NCBI GenBank assembly: GCA_032622095.1
Contig: CP136064.1
Span: 144,353,954 to 144,417,953, forward strand
Length of the DNA: 64,000 bases
DNA from: Siphonodentalium dalli
Lineage: Eukaryota > Mollusca > Scaphopoda > Gadilida > Siphonodentaliidae
Direction: 5' to 3'
Position 1 is the stretch's first letter; every line of letters starts with the position of its first letter. The notes under the pieces were generated by a model, which made no database searches, was not told the origin of the DNA, and worked only from the letters and a program-made list of their open reading frames with translations. Position numbers and translations under genes: made by a program. This document shows, one piece after another, positions 11,898-23,078 of the stretch.

Positions 11898-14800
11898 AAT
11901 TTAAATAATTGTGACGTAACGATACCGATTGACCTCATAATTTGATGCGATTCATTTTCATGGGTGTTTATTCTGACCGAACAAGCATGGCACTTGGAAC
12001 GGGATATTGTGAAGATTCTGATGGTGTGTGTAAATAATGTTGGTTCATACAGGAAATGTTTGGAAATCGTGCTAAAAGTAGAAAGATAAGTTTCGAAGTG
12101 ACGATATTTTAATCATCGACGTAAACAAACTCTCGAAGAGCAAAACGTGGAAATTCAGCTCGGAACTGGATAAATTTATTGTTCCCATGGAATTGTTCAT
12201 AGTTCATTTGACTGGAATATATATGACATCGTCCGAATCATCGGAGTCGATAATAGGTAAGATTCTTCTTCATTTTACCAGTTTATTAACCGCTTCTGCA
12301 TCATCGTTAGCAGTTCGTTTCTGTTCAACTTCAACCATGTTTGAATCGCAGAAAGTGAAAATAGTTCCGGTTTAGAGCGGAACTGTCCAAAATCGCGTGC
12401 TCTCACCGGTGACGTAATTCACAGGTGTGACATTATCACTTCTAACTCACCAAAATCCTTATAAATCACGTCTAAGTGTGTAATAAAAATATTTAAGTAC
12501 TATAAAATCGATGTTAATGCATGAAGAATTACCTGTTATCAATACAATATGTTGTTGTTGTAACTCGGGGTATGGAAGCATGAACACACCCGTAATCAAT
12601 TAAACGGTATCTTTGGACAAAACTTTCAGTACGAGATTCATATTGGGTCCCATTAAGATCAATTAGATAATATTTGTAAAGTCGTTATCAAAAATATTTA
12701 TTTTTTCGACCAAAAACGTGTTTTGGGGACGGGTAGCTAAATCCAGTATCTCGCAAACCGTTCAAAATTTCTGTTAACTTCTTTCTTCATATGGTTCTCT
12801 GATAACTACTACGCCATATGGATTAAATAATTCGGCATTATTGCAATATCTGTTTGAATGAAAATGTTTGAAAAATAATATTTTTGTGAAAAAGGGCGAT
12901 TTTTCATCAAAAAATGAATGTTTCGGCTCTAAATGGCAGGAAAATCTATATTAACCAACAGTTTTTGCATATGAAATAGAGACATTGTATGATGTTGTAA
13001 TTTTAATACAAACAATGTGGCCAAATAATTTAGGACATATCCGCAGGGCTCGCTTTACCAAAATCGTTAATTTCTTGAAAAGTCACTGGTGGGTATCATT
13101 CATCGTCGATTTGACAATAGCCACCACCAATTCCGTTATTTCTCACTATCATTTTCGTCCACAATATATATTTATCCTTTTTAAAAAATTGGTTTCAACT
13201 TGTTCTACCCGACCACTTTTGACGTTTGGCCGCTGCACTAGTATTCGTATTGCGGGCATCGGAAAATAAAATGATACGTGTCTTCAATCGCACCACACGC
13301 GCAACGGTCAGTAAAGGATATATAATTAGAGAGTTTGTGACTTTTTAAGTTACTACATTCAGTACGCAGGCGAGTATTTAATATCTGAGCTCTTCGATTG
13401 TACGAGCAATAGTACCAAGGCATCATTCGTTTTACATTATTGTTAATTTCTTTTTTAAATTGGTCAAAATCAGATATGGTTTTAGTTTCTTCTGCCAATG
13501 AATTCCACAGAGAGGTGGTTTCTAGAATAAATGAATTTTCGTGCGATCTAGTATTCCATCTAAGGGACTCTATAGTCGTTCGCATTTCGAGTTTCTATGT
13601 TTGATTCGGATGCCTCAGATACGCGAGCAGGAAGTAAATTGTTCAGCTAGTTAGGGGCTTTGTCTTGTATCAATTTGTGGAATAGGTATAATCGGGATTT
13701 CTCGCACCGTTTGCTTAAGAGTTCCCATCCAGTTTCTTCTAACAGGGTTTCAAAACTGGCAGATCTAGATAGTTTAAACGGTATTTATTCCATGAACAAT
13801 ACAACATAAATTACAACATATCAGAATATAACATCATGGACCGGATTCGACATCAAGCGTGTGTGCTTATGTGAGTCGTTTCCGGGAATCAGTTTTTATC
13901 GACCCAGCGAGAGAGCGACTGTCTGATTTATTTCAGCCAAACCTTGGCTGTTTATTTCACACCTGTTTCTGGGATAACCTGTGTGTCGACTGAGAACCTG
14001 TGTGTCAATTGAGGAGAACACACGGAGGATTTGTGTAAATGTTAGCCCAAACGACATTTCGAAGTAACGACGGGTTTGTTGTTTATTTCGAGGAATAATA
14101 CCGCATCATATGAATTCAGCCCAAATATATTGACAGGTGTCAAGGGTCTAACTCTATACTGAGCAATAAAAAACTAATATTAATAAATACCGACTATATT
14201 TAATTTAACGCCAATGGGTCGTTTATGTGCGTTTAAGAGTGTATTTATGCCTAAAGCAAAGTGAAATAACGATCTTAAAATGAATTGTCCGGTATATTTT
14301 ATTAGTTATCAGGGTTACCAGGGTCGTAGTTGCATAAATTACAATATATTTTATGTTTATGCTAAGATAACTTGATCGGTATTGAGGTTAACACAAATCC
14401 CATATATGGAAATTCCAAATATGGAAAGTGACGTGCGCAAAACAGATACAATGGTCTTACTAAAAACGAAGCAATAATGATAACAACAAACACCGACCCA
14501 GTTAAATAATGACATTAAATGGCGCTGTATTGCGTCTTTAAGAGTGTGTTGATGTCTCTATCATGTGATTAACTAATTAAAAATTATTTCGCCTACATAT
14601 TTCGATAATTATCAGGTCCGCAGTTCGATTATGAAACGTTAAGATTATTGCTTGGTATTTGTTTCAAATCAGATAGATGCATCTCGGTTATCTGGATCAG
14701 ATATATTTATAGCGTCGAAGCGAAGAAATGTTGTCAAATTCCACGTCTGAATACGCGTCTTATTCTCACTTATACCGTGTTTATATCAGTTTTATTCTAT

Positions 14801-15044
14801 GTGTTGTTGTGTATTGTATTACTTTGATCAAGGTTGCGCTTTTGGTATTCTCACAAAAGGTAAATTTGATGCGTGTTTGATGCGTGTTTACATTTCAAAA
14901 TTGCGTCTGCCATGTACAGTAACACTAACAGTGCGACGGAATTCCACATGTCCGAGCGCCATTGATTCCTTAATTACGAGACTAATTTATCGAATGAGGT
15001 CAAATTTTCGCATATAACAAGACTCGTATGTTATTCTGCACCAT
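11898..15044. other. Spacer between the two segmental copies
   Basis: Unique sequence containing the non-LTR C-terminal fragment at 13238-13790. The rest (11898-13230 and 13790-15044) has only short frames. One serine-rich frame at 12187-12375 lacks any recognisable domain or splice context. I see no gene, RNA gene or element end here. Confidence 0.5.
13238..13790 (-). pseudogene. C-terminal fragment of a non-LTR retrotransposon
   Basis: Minus strand from about 13775: SASFETLLEETGWELLSKR, then KSRLYLFHKLI, then a frameshift or stop near 13650, then a 115-codon stretch. That stretch ends CACGAIEDTYHFIFRCPQYE, a cysteine/histidine motif commonly found at the C terminus of jockey/CR1-group polyproteins. 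It corresponds to the part that follows the scrap at 9350-9410, so it is probably the same family. However, it lies on the wrong side to be the continuation of either truncated copy. Confidence 0.75.
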
Positions 15045-15678
15045 TCTATGCCTATGGACTGGAGATTCCCATGTAAATTTTTTCAACCAAAAAAAATTCA
15101 TTGTTTTGCCAATTTCAAGCTAGTTTATAGCATGGTCATGGCATAATTTGGCCTAGCGAGTGTCGGTAGACGTTTCTTGAGTGTGCACAACAAATTTTGG
15201 TCCAAACGAAGCAGGCTAAAATCCTGAAATTTGTCAATTTTACTTTGCGTGTGAAGAAAATATTCATTTAAACTTCCAAAATTGTTTGAAATATGCTCAA
15301 CAACATTCAGTTGAATGGTGACATTATTTATAGTCACCGACTAACTTCCACGATGAATCAAATTTGTTTTTATTGGTGACAATTATGTCGCGAGAGATAA
15401 AAATGTAAAAAAAATTAAGAAAATGTTAAATTTTAGCTCATTTTAAGATTATCCTGAAATAAATTTATGCCACTTTGCCGTGACTTTGGCGAACATGGGA
15501 ACCACGGTACAATTTATGCCATTTAGGCACACTTCAGAGTGAAATCAGGGCTTATATTTCGGCGAGTATCCAAATCTAGATTCTCGTAAATATTCTTGCA
15601 AATTACCCTGGATTCTCGTGAAAAAGTATATATGGATTCTCGCAAAATCAGATGAAATATATGCCCTGGAAATATAGC

Positions 15679-16648
15679 AAATCGTTTAATGCTTTAGAAT
15701 TTTTGTTTTCGGAGATTTATATATATGCTTAAAGACATATTATGGACTTGTTATGGACTTTTTCGGGTGCGAGAAATTGATAAGTTAGTACTCAGGCACT
15801 TTGCCAACCTGGGAAATGTTATCATTCTACTAACATCACTGAAAATTTCCAAAAAATTCTACCACACCACTTCATAGAGAACATCGTCTGAACTACTCCA
15901 AATTGTAAATATTTACATCTCGATTCGGGGCGCAACTATCGGCTATAATTAAACAAAAATGATTTCGCCATCGAGAGTCATTGCATTTAACTAATATATA
16001 AGAATGACATTGTGTATCATCCATTTGGATTAATATTCGTAACGAATAACTACTTTGAGAAAGATTATTCTTAATTTCTATTTGATCACTCTGCCCGGTG
16101 TCTGCCGGAGTGTTTCACATCACTTTAATCAAGGAAGACTGTTCAGAAAAACTGCATTTCAAGAAATCGTTTAATGCTTTAGAATTTTGGTTTTCGGAGA
16201 TTTATATATATGCTTAAAGACATATTATGGACTTGTTATGGACTTTTTCGGGTGCGAGAAATTGATAAGTTAGTGCTCAGGCACTTTGCCAACCTGGGGA
16301 ATGTTATCATTCTACTAACATCACTGAAAATTTCCAAAATAATCTACCACACCACTTCATAGAGAACATCGTCTGAACTACTCCAAATTGTAAATATTTA
16401 CATCTCGATTCGGGGCGCAACTATCAGCTATGATTAAACAAAAATGATTTCGCCATCGAGAGTCATTGCATTTAACTAATATATAAGAATGACGTTGTGT
16501 GTCATCCATTTAGATTAATATTCGTAACAAATAACTACTTTGAGAAAGATTATTCTTAATTTCTATTTGATCACTCTGCCCGTTGTCTGCCGGAGTGTTT
16601 CACATCACTTTAATCAAGGAAGACTGTTCAGAAAAACTGCATTTCAAG
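15679..16648. repeat. Tandem duplication, 2 x 485 bp (copy 2)
   Basis: Counterpart of 918-1887: units start at 15679 and 16164, again with a 485-bp period. Confidence 0.9.
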
Positions 16649-16718
16649 ATCACCAAACAACTTTCCTTTTTAGGGCCACCACATCTTTCCAAAGATGTAC
16701 TTCTTCCATTTTGCTATC

Positions 16719-16970
16719 AAAGACCGAAAAATGTCGTTAAACTAGAGATCCAAATACCCACTAAGGGCCCCTATATCTTGAAATATTAAAGACCGAGAAT
16801 GTCGTTCAACTATAAAGACCGAAAAATGTCGTTAATCTAGAGATCCAAATACCCCCTATATCTTGAGATATTATAAAGACCGAAAAATGTCATTAAACTA
16901 TTAAAGACCGAAAAATGTCGTTAAACTACAAAGACCGAAAAATGTCGTTAAACTAGAGATCCAAACATCC
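16719..16970. repeat. 27-bp minisatellite, uninterrupted copy
   Basis: Same unit as at 1958-3270. This copy lacks the 1059-bp insertion and so represents the pre-insertion arrangement. Confidence 0.8.
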
Positions 16971-18758
16971 CCATCCCCTTTTTTTTTTTTAGACAATTAA
17001 GAACGAAATATGTCGTTACACCATTAATACATAATTTGTGTTTATGAAAGTCTGGCACCCATTAGCAGTTTGTTTTCAGTACATTTTAATATTCATTGGA
17101 ACGTAAACAATTATTCGCTGACAGAAATCATGTTAATATCGCCTTTCGTTACTGGTTTCCTCGACTCAAATATTTCTCACTGCTCAATACTTATAATTAA
17201 AAAAAATGTTCTGTGTTTTGTGTCACTTCTTAATAGCATTATGTATTCTGCTATTGACAAGAAAAAAAGTTGCAGTATACCTTAAAGGTACGGAAGGCCT
17301 TGGTGGGTATCCTGTGAACATATTTCCACCTGCCAAAAACCGCTACAAACGAAAATAATATTCAAATATAGACATACTTTGTTAATATACAAATGAGAAA
17401 TATCTCATAAACAGTATGTTATTGTCGTAAATTTGACGATTGTTATGTAAACAAAGCATAAAAAGTTACTTTCTTGGTGTTTCTTTATATTATGATGGTA
17501 AACATAAAGAGCGTTCTTTGTTGCTCAATTCCTTATTTGGAAATAATAAAGAGCGTTTATACCATTTGTGTGTGATTAGCCAGTAGCATTGTGCTGCCTT
17601 CTATAACACAATCAGACTCTTGTTTAGGTAAAATTTAGTAGGTCTTTATGTGAGCATGACGTTTACGCGATAGTGATCGTATATTTGAACCAAAATGTAT
17701 GCGTTTTAATATTTTTCTGTTTACGGTGTTTGGAACAAATATGAATATTTTCGACAACTAAGCACCCTCGTCCCTTTAATATAATTAATATAACATCCCT
17801 CATCCAATAATCTCCAAATTGCATATCTAATTTCAATCCTAGTTACACGTCACGCCGCCCCTCATCATTTGCCAATTGTACACCCTTTTTTTTTCTGCTG
17901 CTGCAACTGTTCAATTTCTTTAAAAATTATTGAAAAAATGGCCCTCCCGCCCGCCGACATTTACCTCTGATTTTTTTTTTTATCATCGGTCCGCACCAAA
18001 ATTGAGCACACGTCCCTATATAATATACCTATTTAAACCGAGTATACACGGTGGTGTAATAGATCAACCGTTAATTTAACCGTTTAGGTAGCATATTTCC
18101 ACGCATACGTTATCACGACAAATCCCTGCTGATCTGTTATTAATGAACCAAACACTTAACATGTCAACACACTCTGGCCCGCCAATGCTACAGTGTATAA
18201 ACGTAACGGGGCAAATATGCACATTATATTGGCAGCTAACGAGAGCATTCATCATCAGCAATCTGCTCACCCCTTTTAGCCGATACGATAGAAACTAAAC
18301 GATTTGTTACTTCTAATTACCCGTACTTAATTACACTACTTGCGTGTTAATAAAGTACGACCCCATTACCACTAAAGGTGAACCATGGGATTTAGAACAT
18401 TAATATTCACTCTTACGTAGTTCCACATTCAAGGTTCGTCTTGTGTAATCGTATGTCAGTTGTAACGTTGTGAAACTGCAACCGAACTGAATTATTCTAT
18501 GCTAAATAGTTCATGGCTGACCTGATGCATGCATCTTAGTTTTCTTGTATAATATTGTGTCGTACGATATGCTATCCTTAATCCAGGTATTACTGTCGTT
18601 CCATGTAGCCGATTATTACTCTCGCGATGTGGGGTGGGTATATGTACGTCATGTAATGGCATTGTGTAATTGTGTATAGGCATGAAGAATTATTAATGTT
18701 TATAGATAATGATGGTGTATCTCTTCCCTATGTTTCTGTATAGATTCAGATTTGTACA

Positions 18759-19830
18759 TGTAGAATAAAGTTCGTGTCTAGTTGCGCTGCTTACCATGCG
18801 TGCTGCATCATACTCGATTGAAACTTCGTTAATACCTTGTTGGTTGTAAGGAATTTTGTTAAATGTATTTCTCGAATACTTTCCCTAGACAGCTCAGAAG
18901 AGATATAGGCCTATAGTTCCCTGGATCAGAACGGTCTCCTATCATGAAAATAGGTATAACGTTTGCTCTTTTCCACTCTATAGGAAAAAAGAGTTCATGA
19001 AGATTTGGGAAATAATATATAAGGGTTTAGCTATGCTGAGGCAGTTTTTTTTTAGAACTCGTGGTCTAATGTCGTCGTAGTAGCCACATGCTTTATCACT
19101 ATGTAGGTTTTTAAGTACCTCGATAATATCGTCTTCTGTAATTTTAACAGTATCGAACGTCGCATAAATGGGTTTTGGTTGGGATTTAAATGGTCAAATT
19201 CGGAATCATCAATCGACGAAATGCTGAAGAAGTAGTCATTTAAGATTTTTGCTTTTTCGTAGTTACTCGAATATATAAGCCTTTTCTGTTCCAGAGGATG
19301 AATATCAGTTTTGGAATTTCGGCTTTTCAATTTATTAAAAGTTTTCCACCATGTTGATGTCGGTGTATTTGGATCATTTAGAGATGCCTGAGTTCTATCT
19401 AAGATGTCTTTTTTGAACTTCCTTATTGCTGATACATGTCGTTTCATTTCGTTTTGTACGTGTTCCAGTTTTGTTCGTTACGAGTTAACACAACCTTATG
19501 GTACAGGCGTTTGCGCTGGTTAATCATAGTTTTGATTTTTGGGGTACGCCCTTCAGGTTCGCTTTTTCCGCATTGAATAAATTTATGTGGAATGAATTCA
19601 TTAACTTTTTCATGGATTGTTTTAGTCAAAGCTGAATTCATGTCTTCGAGGTTTTGTGTTCTGAGTAATAATCGCCAGTCAACAGAGGAAATTGCGCTAT
19701 TTAGGTCATCGTAATCGGCACGGTCATAATTGTAAATTTTTCGGGAGTATGCTTTCTTGATTAGGAGTTTGTAGGCGGTATCAATCTCTACAAATACTGG
19801 AACGTGGAAACGAATAAAAATGTACAATGG
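18759..19830 (-). pseudogene. Truncated non-LTR retrotransposon, copy 2
   Basis: Duplicate of 9345-10410. Frames are slightly better preserved here: one 131-codon stretch (19447-19052) runs through TSTWWKTFNKLKS and ILNDYFFSISS, and 19827-19444 covers the pre-RT linker. It has the same internal loss of the RT core and the same right-hand junction with the CCCAGG-rich tract. Confidence 0.8.
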
Positions 19831-20286
19831 TAAACCTTGGTGTTTACCCAGGTTTACCCCTGATCAACCCCAGTACACATATGTTTCACCCTGGTCATAC
19901 CCAGGTTACACCCAGTTTACACCCAGGTAAATCAGGGATTTATATAGATTTACCCTGGTGTTTTCTATATATGATAGGCATAAACCCCAGTTTACCCGGG
20001 TTTTTACGGATATAATTTAGAAAGACGCTGTCACACCCAGGTTATCTGGGGTGAAATCGTTTTAGCAACCATATCAGTAACATGATGTTATAGAATATAT
20101 ATATGTTTATAGTGTTACAGACCTGTAGTTGCAACAACAACATACCCGCAACCATGTAGACACCCGGGTATTTAGACCCAGGTTATCCTGGGTATTTACA
20201 CCCAGGTATTTACACCAGGGTTTCGCCCAGGTATATACACCTGGGGTATTTTGTTAGACTATATAATCTGCACTTGAATTTACAGT
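19831..20286. repeat. Degenerate CCCAGG/CCTGGG-rich tract, copy 2
   Basis: Near-identical counterpart of 10411-10866. Confidence 0.6.
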
Positions 20287-20726
20287 ATTAACCCTTTCTA
20301 TATTAAAGCATCGTTGACGGGTAGTTACCTTATTAACCCTTTATATACTAAAGCATCATTGACGTGTAGTTACCTTATTAACCCTTTATATATTAAATCA
20401 CCATTGACGTGTAGTTACCATATTAACCCTTTCTATATTAAAGCATCATTGACGTGTAGTTGCCTTATTAACCCTTTCTATATTAAAGCACCATTGACGT
20501 GTAGTTACCCTATTAACCCTTTCTATATTAAAGCATCATTGACGTGTAGTTACCTTATTAACCATTTCTATATTAAAGCATCATTGATGTGTAGTTACCC
20601 TTTCTATATTAAAGTATCATTGACGTGTAGTTATATTATTAACCATTTCTATATTAAAGCATCATTGGCGGGAAGTTACTTATTAACCCTTTCTGTGTTA
20701 AAGCATCATTGACGTGTAGTTACCTT
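20287..20726. repeat. 45-bp minisatellite, 10 units (expanded copy)
   Basis: Same unit as 10868-11226 but with two extra units inserted near the 3' side, one of them partial (~38 bp). The first six units match copy 1 unit for unit, so the expansion followed the segmental duplication. Confidence 0.95.
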
Positions 20727-21395
20727 ATTACTTGTTTATTATTAGTTTATTATCACAGTATGACAATACACTACCCCGGACAAATGAAGCAATGTCATAT
20801 TTTATCTAACAGCCTAGCTATAAGTGAACATTAAGCTGACAGACAATTTTCAGGGCCATTATTTAATATTAAAGGGATACAAAATAAAGATATTTCTAGT
20901 TATCAGTAAGAATTATTCTCTAAGTGATACTTATTTTTTCAAATAAATGATTGCATACTATAGTAGACCATATATTAACAAGAAAATATTAGTGAATACA
21001 ATTATTGTGTTTCAAAATTCGTTTCGTTCTGCAGCCAAATTACAATCCTGTATTTATGTTAAACTAGTCTCTTGTGAAGTCTTGTGTAGTTTGGGTTACT
21101 ATTAATACGATATGTAATGACTGTTTTGAATGTATGGTAACATTCTTACCTGAATCAACATATGCCATGCACAACTTCACGCTGGTCATCCTGTAATCCC
21201 CGCTGTGTGGGCAGTAGACCTCGGTGCGGGCGTCAGTAAACTGCTCATCGAGCTATAACAGTTAGAGTTTTCCATACCAGGGCTAGTCTAATCAGTTAAA
21301 ATTAGTCAATTTAGAAGTTATACCAACCAGTGACGTACATGTATATGATAGGCAATGGCTATTTATGCTGTGACAGGAGTTCAGAGAAAATTCAA

Positions 21396-22338
21396 ATATC
21401 AGTTCTCGAGAAAAACACAATCTTAGTCGAGCGGATTTAGAATATCGGGGCAAACTTAAATTTCATTCAGCAAAACTTTCACGGCAGACACTTCTCGAGA
21501 ATATTTTTGAAAACATGGGTCAGTATATATGGGACACGCTAACTGTGACGTGTTTTGATACTAAAAAACCCCGAAATCCCGATCCCTAACTCGAATAAAG
21601 ATATCTTTCCAAACATACCGTACATCGATAAATGCGAGCAGGAGTAAACTCCGACGCAGGCAAAATTCTTGCCTGTGTTGGGGTTTACTCCGACACCATG
21701 GACATGCAATTGTCCATATTTTCCAATACTTATTAAAATGCAGCTAATGCCAATGTGAATGTAGATTTATAATATATAGTTTACTAAACTATCATTATCA
21801 ATGGAAAGTTTACAATGTTGTCCAAACTTATCACCATGCACTCATCTTGGAGCTGAAAACACACAAGATTTAAGCATGGAAGCTTATTCTCACACTTCAT
21901 CGAGCATTTCATCACTTTACGGAGGTTTATTCATCGAACTGTTGAAGCTGGGTTCACCATGTACATCGTAGATCTGGAGTGTACCCGAAGAAAAACAATA
22001 ACAAAATTTCCCTCAAAACAAACCTCCATGTACTCTTCACTCGTGCCCGCATTGCCCGCAGCCGCCATTATGGGATGACCAGCCGCCAGCGTGAACTTAC
22101 TCATCTGCAGCACCAATTCTTTACAAGATACACATTATTGTGAAAACTTTGCAGGTTATTGTTCACGGATAAGGCCCAAAAAAATTAAATTCGCGCAGTC
22201 CTATTTTTCGCTCAGTTTTGAATTCGCGCACCTTGGCACGCGAATTCACAACTGACAGAAATTTGTTCGTAAAAGACTTATACATGTATCAGTTTCAGTT
22301 CTTAATTATCTCTGATGATACATGTATACATGTATATA
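21396..22338. other. Unique sequence with one strong hairpin
   Basis: No gene recognised. A 61-codon minus frame (22116-21931) has alanine-rich residues but no domain. The only structured item is the hairpin at 21641-21691. Confidence 0.5.
21641..21691 (+). other. 23-bp stem, 5-nt loop hairpin with only wobble mismatches
   Basis: The arms 21641-21663 and 21669-21691 flank the loop AATTC. They differ from perfect complementarity at three positions. All three are G-U (or U-G) pairs when read as plus-strand RNA, so a transcript would form a 23-bp helix without mismatches. No coding frame. This is compatible with a small RNA precursor or with decay of an inverted repeat; function is not shown. 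Confidence 0.7.
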
Positions 22339-22560
22339 TCTATTATATATTTGAGGAAAGTGTGTGTGAGGGTTTGTGTGTGAGGGTGTGTGCGAGGGTG
22401 TGTCTGTTTGTGTGGCCGCGATGGACTCGAAAACGGCTCGACCGATTTCGACGAAACTTGGCACGGGCACGTAGTATCACCCGAGGACCAACATAGGCCC
22501 ATCCATTTGTTCGTGCGGCGTGACCTTCACCTTCAAAACTCATATCTCCGGATCCACTGA
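22339..22560 (+). mobile_element. Helitron-like 5' end fragment
   Basis: Starts TCTATTATATATTTGAGG, followed by a TGTG-rich stretch and then 'gactcgaaaacggctcgacc', 'gacgaaacttggcac'. The same order of blocks opens the Helitron units at 31492 and 32276. Its own 3' end was not identified. Confidence 0.55.
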
Positions 22561-22821
22561 GCCGCAGTGCTAAATTGCCTTACAAACAAAGCTCTTTATA
22601 TTTCCAATATTCGGGTTGGTTAACCTAATAACGCTCTTTATATGTATATGAGGCTGGCGAAGGTTTTGTTGTTCGACGCAACGCTTCGACTTCAGACATT
22701 CTTTTTGTTAATTCAGACTTTTGACTGTTTTATAGTTGGTGAATTCAGACTGTTGACTGTTTTATAGTTTACAATGTGAATTTATTTTCCACACGTCGCT
22801 TAGTGCGAAGTCCTGTAGAGT

Positions 22822-22975
22822 TACGCTTCTCGGCCTTTTGGCTAAGATCAAAGTGTAGTATCTGTTATTCTCAGATCAGCGCCTGATACGTCCCCTCAGG
22901 GGAAATCGAGGTTGGTTTGAGGAGAATGGTGGACGGCAGAATCACCTTCTAAACATCATTGTCCACAGGCCGAAA
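22822..22975 (+). ncRNA. U2 snRNA-like sequence (5' domain) with a non-U2 3' part
   Basis: 22822-22903 matches the 5' half of the spliceosomal U2 snRNA: stem-loop I (CTTCTCGGCCTTTTGGCTAA), the branch-point pairing region GTGTAGTATCTGTT, and the stem-loop IIa core CTGATACGTCCCCT. Changes include one extra A before GTGTAG, an altered stretch after CTGTT and a changed IIa stem. The expected Sm-protein site (AT-rich, just after IIa) is absent. The following ~70 nt does not resemble U2, though it can pair GTGGAC with GTCCAC and form a small inner stem. A transposed U2 pseudogene or a U2-derived short element is most likely. A functional variant is unlikely without the Sm site. Confidence 0.8.
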
Positions 22976-23011
22976 TTTTGGTTAAATCCGTGTAACAGAC
23001 GTTTGGTTTAT

Positions 23012-23078
23012 TATACTTCCATATTTTAATATGGAAGTATATTGTTATTCAATTTTTTATTTTTTTCAATATTATTAT
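23012..23078 (+). mobile_element. Palindromic 5' end of a Helitron/Helentron-like element (fragment)
   Basis: A perfect 30-bp palindrome at 23012-23041 (arms of 14 with a TT centre, TATACTTCCATATT on the left), then 'attgttattcaatttttta'. The same start is at 25525, 25562 and 26915. It is immediately followed by another start at 23079, so only the leading edge remains. Confidence 0.6.

Larger units (their letters stand above)
15045..21395. repeat. Segmental duplication, copy 2
   Basis: Direct repeat of 53-11897, separated from it by ~3.1 kb. The shared right edge is visible: both copies read 'gacaggagttcagag' and then diverge at about 11897 and 21395. Copy 2 gives the empty site for the hAT-type insertion of copy 1 at about 16757-16770. 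Its join at about 18757 shows that the 4.4-kb block of copy 1 was inserted in copy 1 or deleted here. Microhomology around 'tgtac' at the join leans toward a deletion in copy 2. Confidence 0.9.

Noticed and set aside
22822-22975. Functional U2 gene interrupted by a U2-targeting retrotransposon
   Set aside because: The sequence after the U2 part has no retrotransposon features, and the remaining U2 3' half is not seen downstream.
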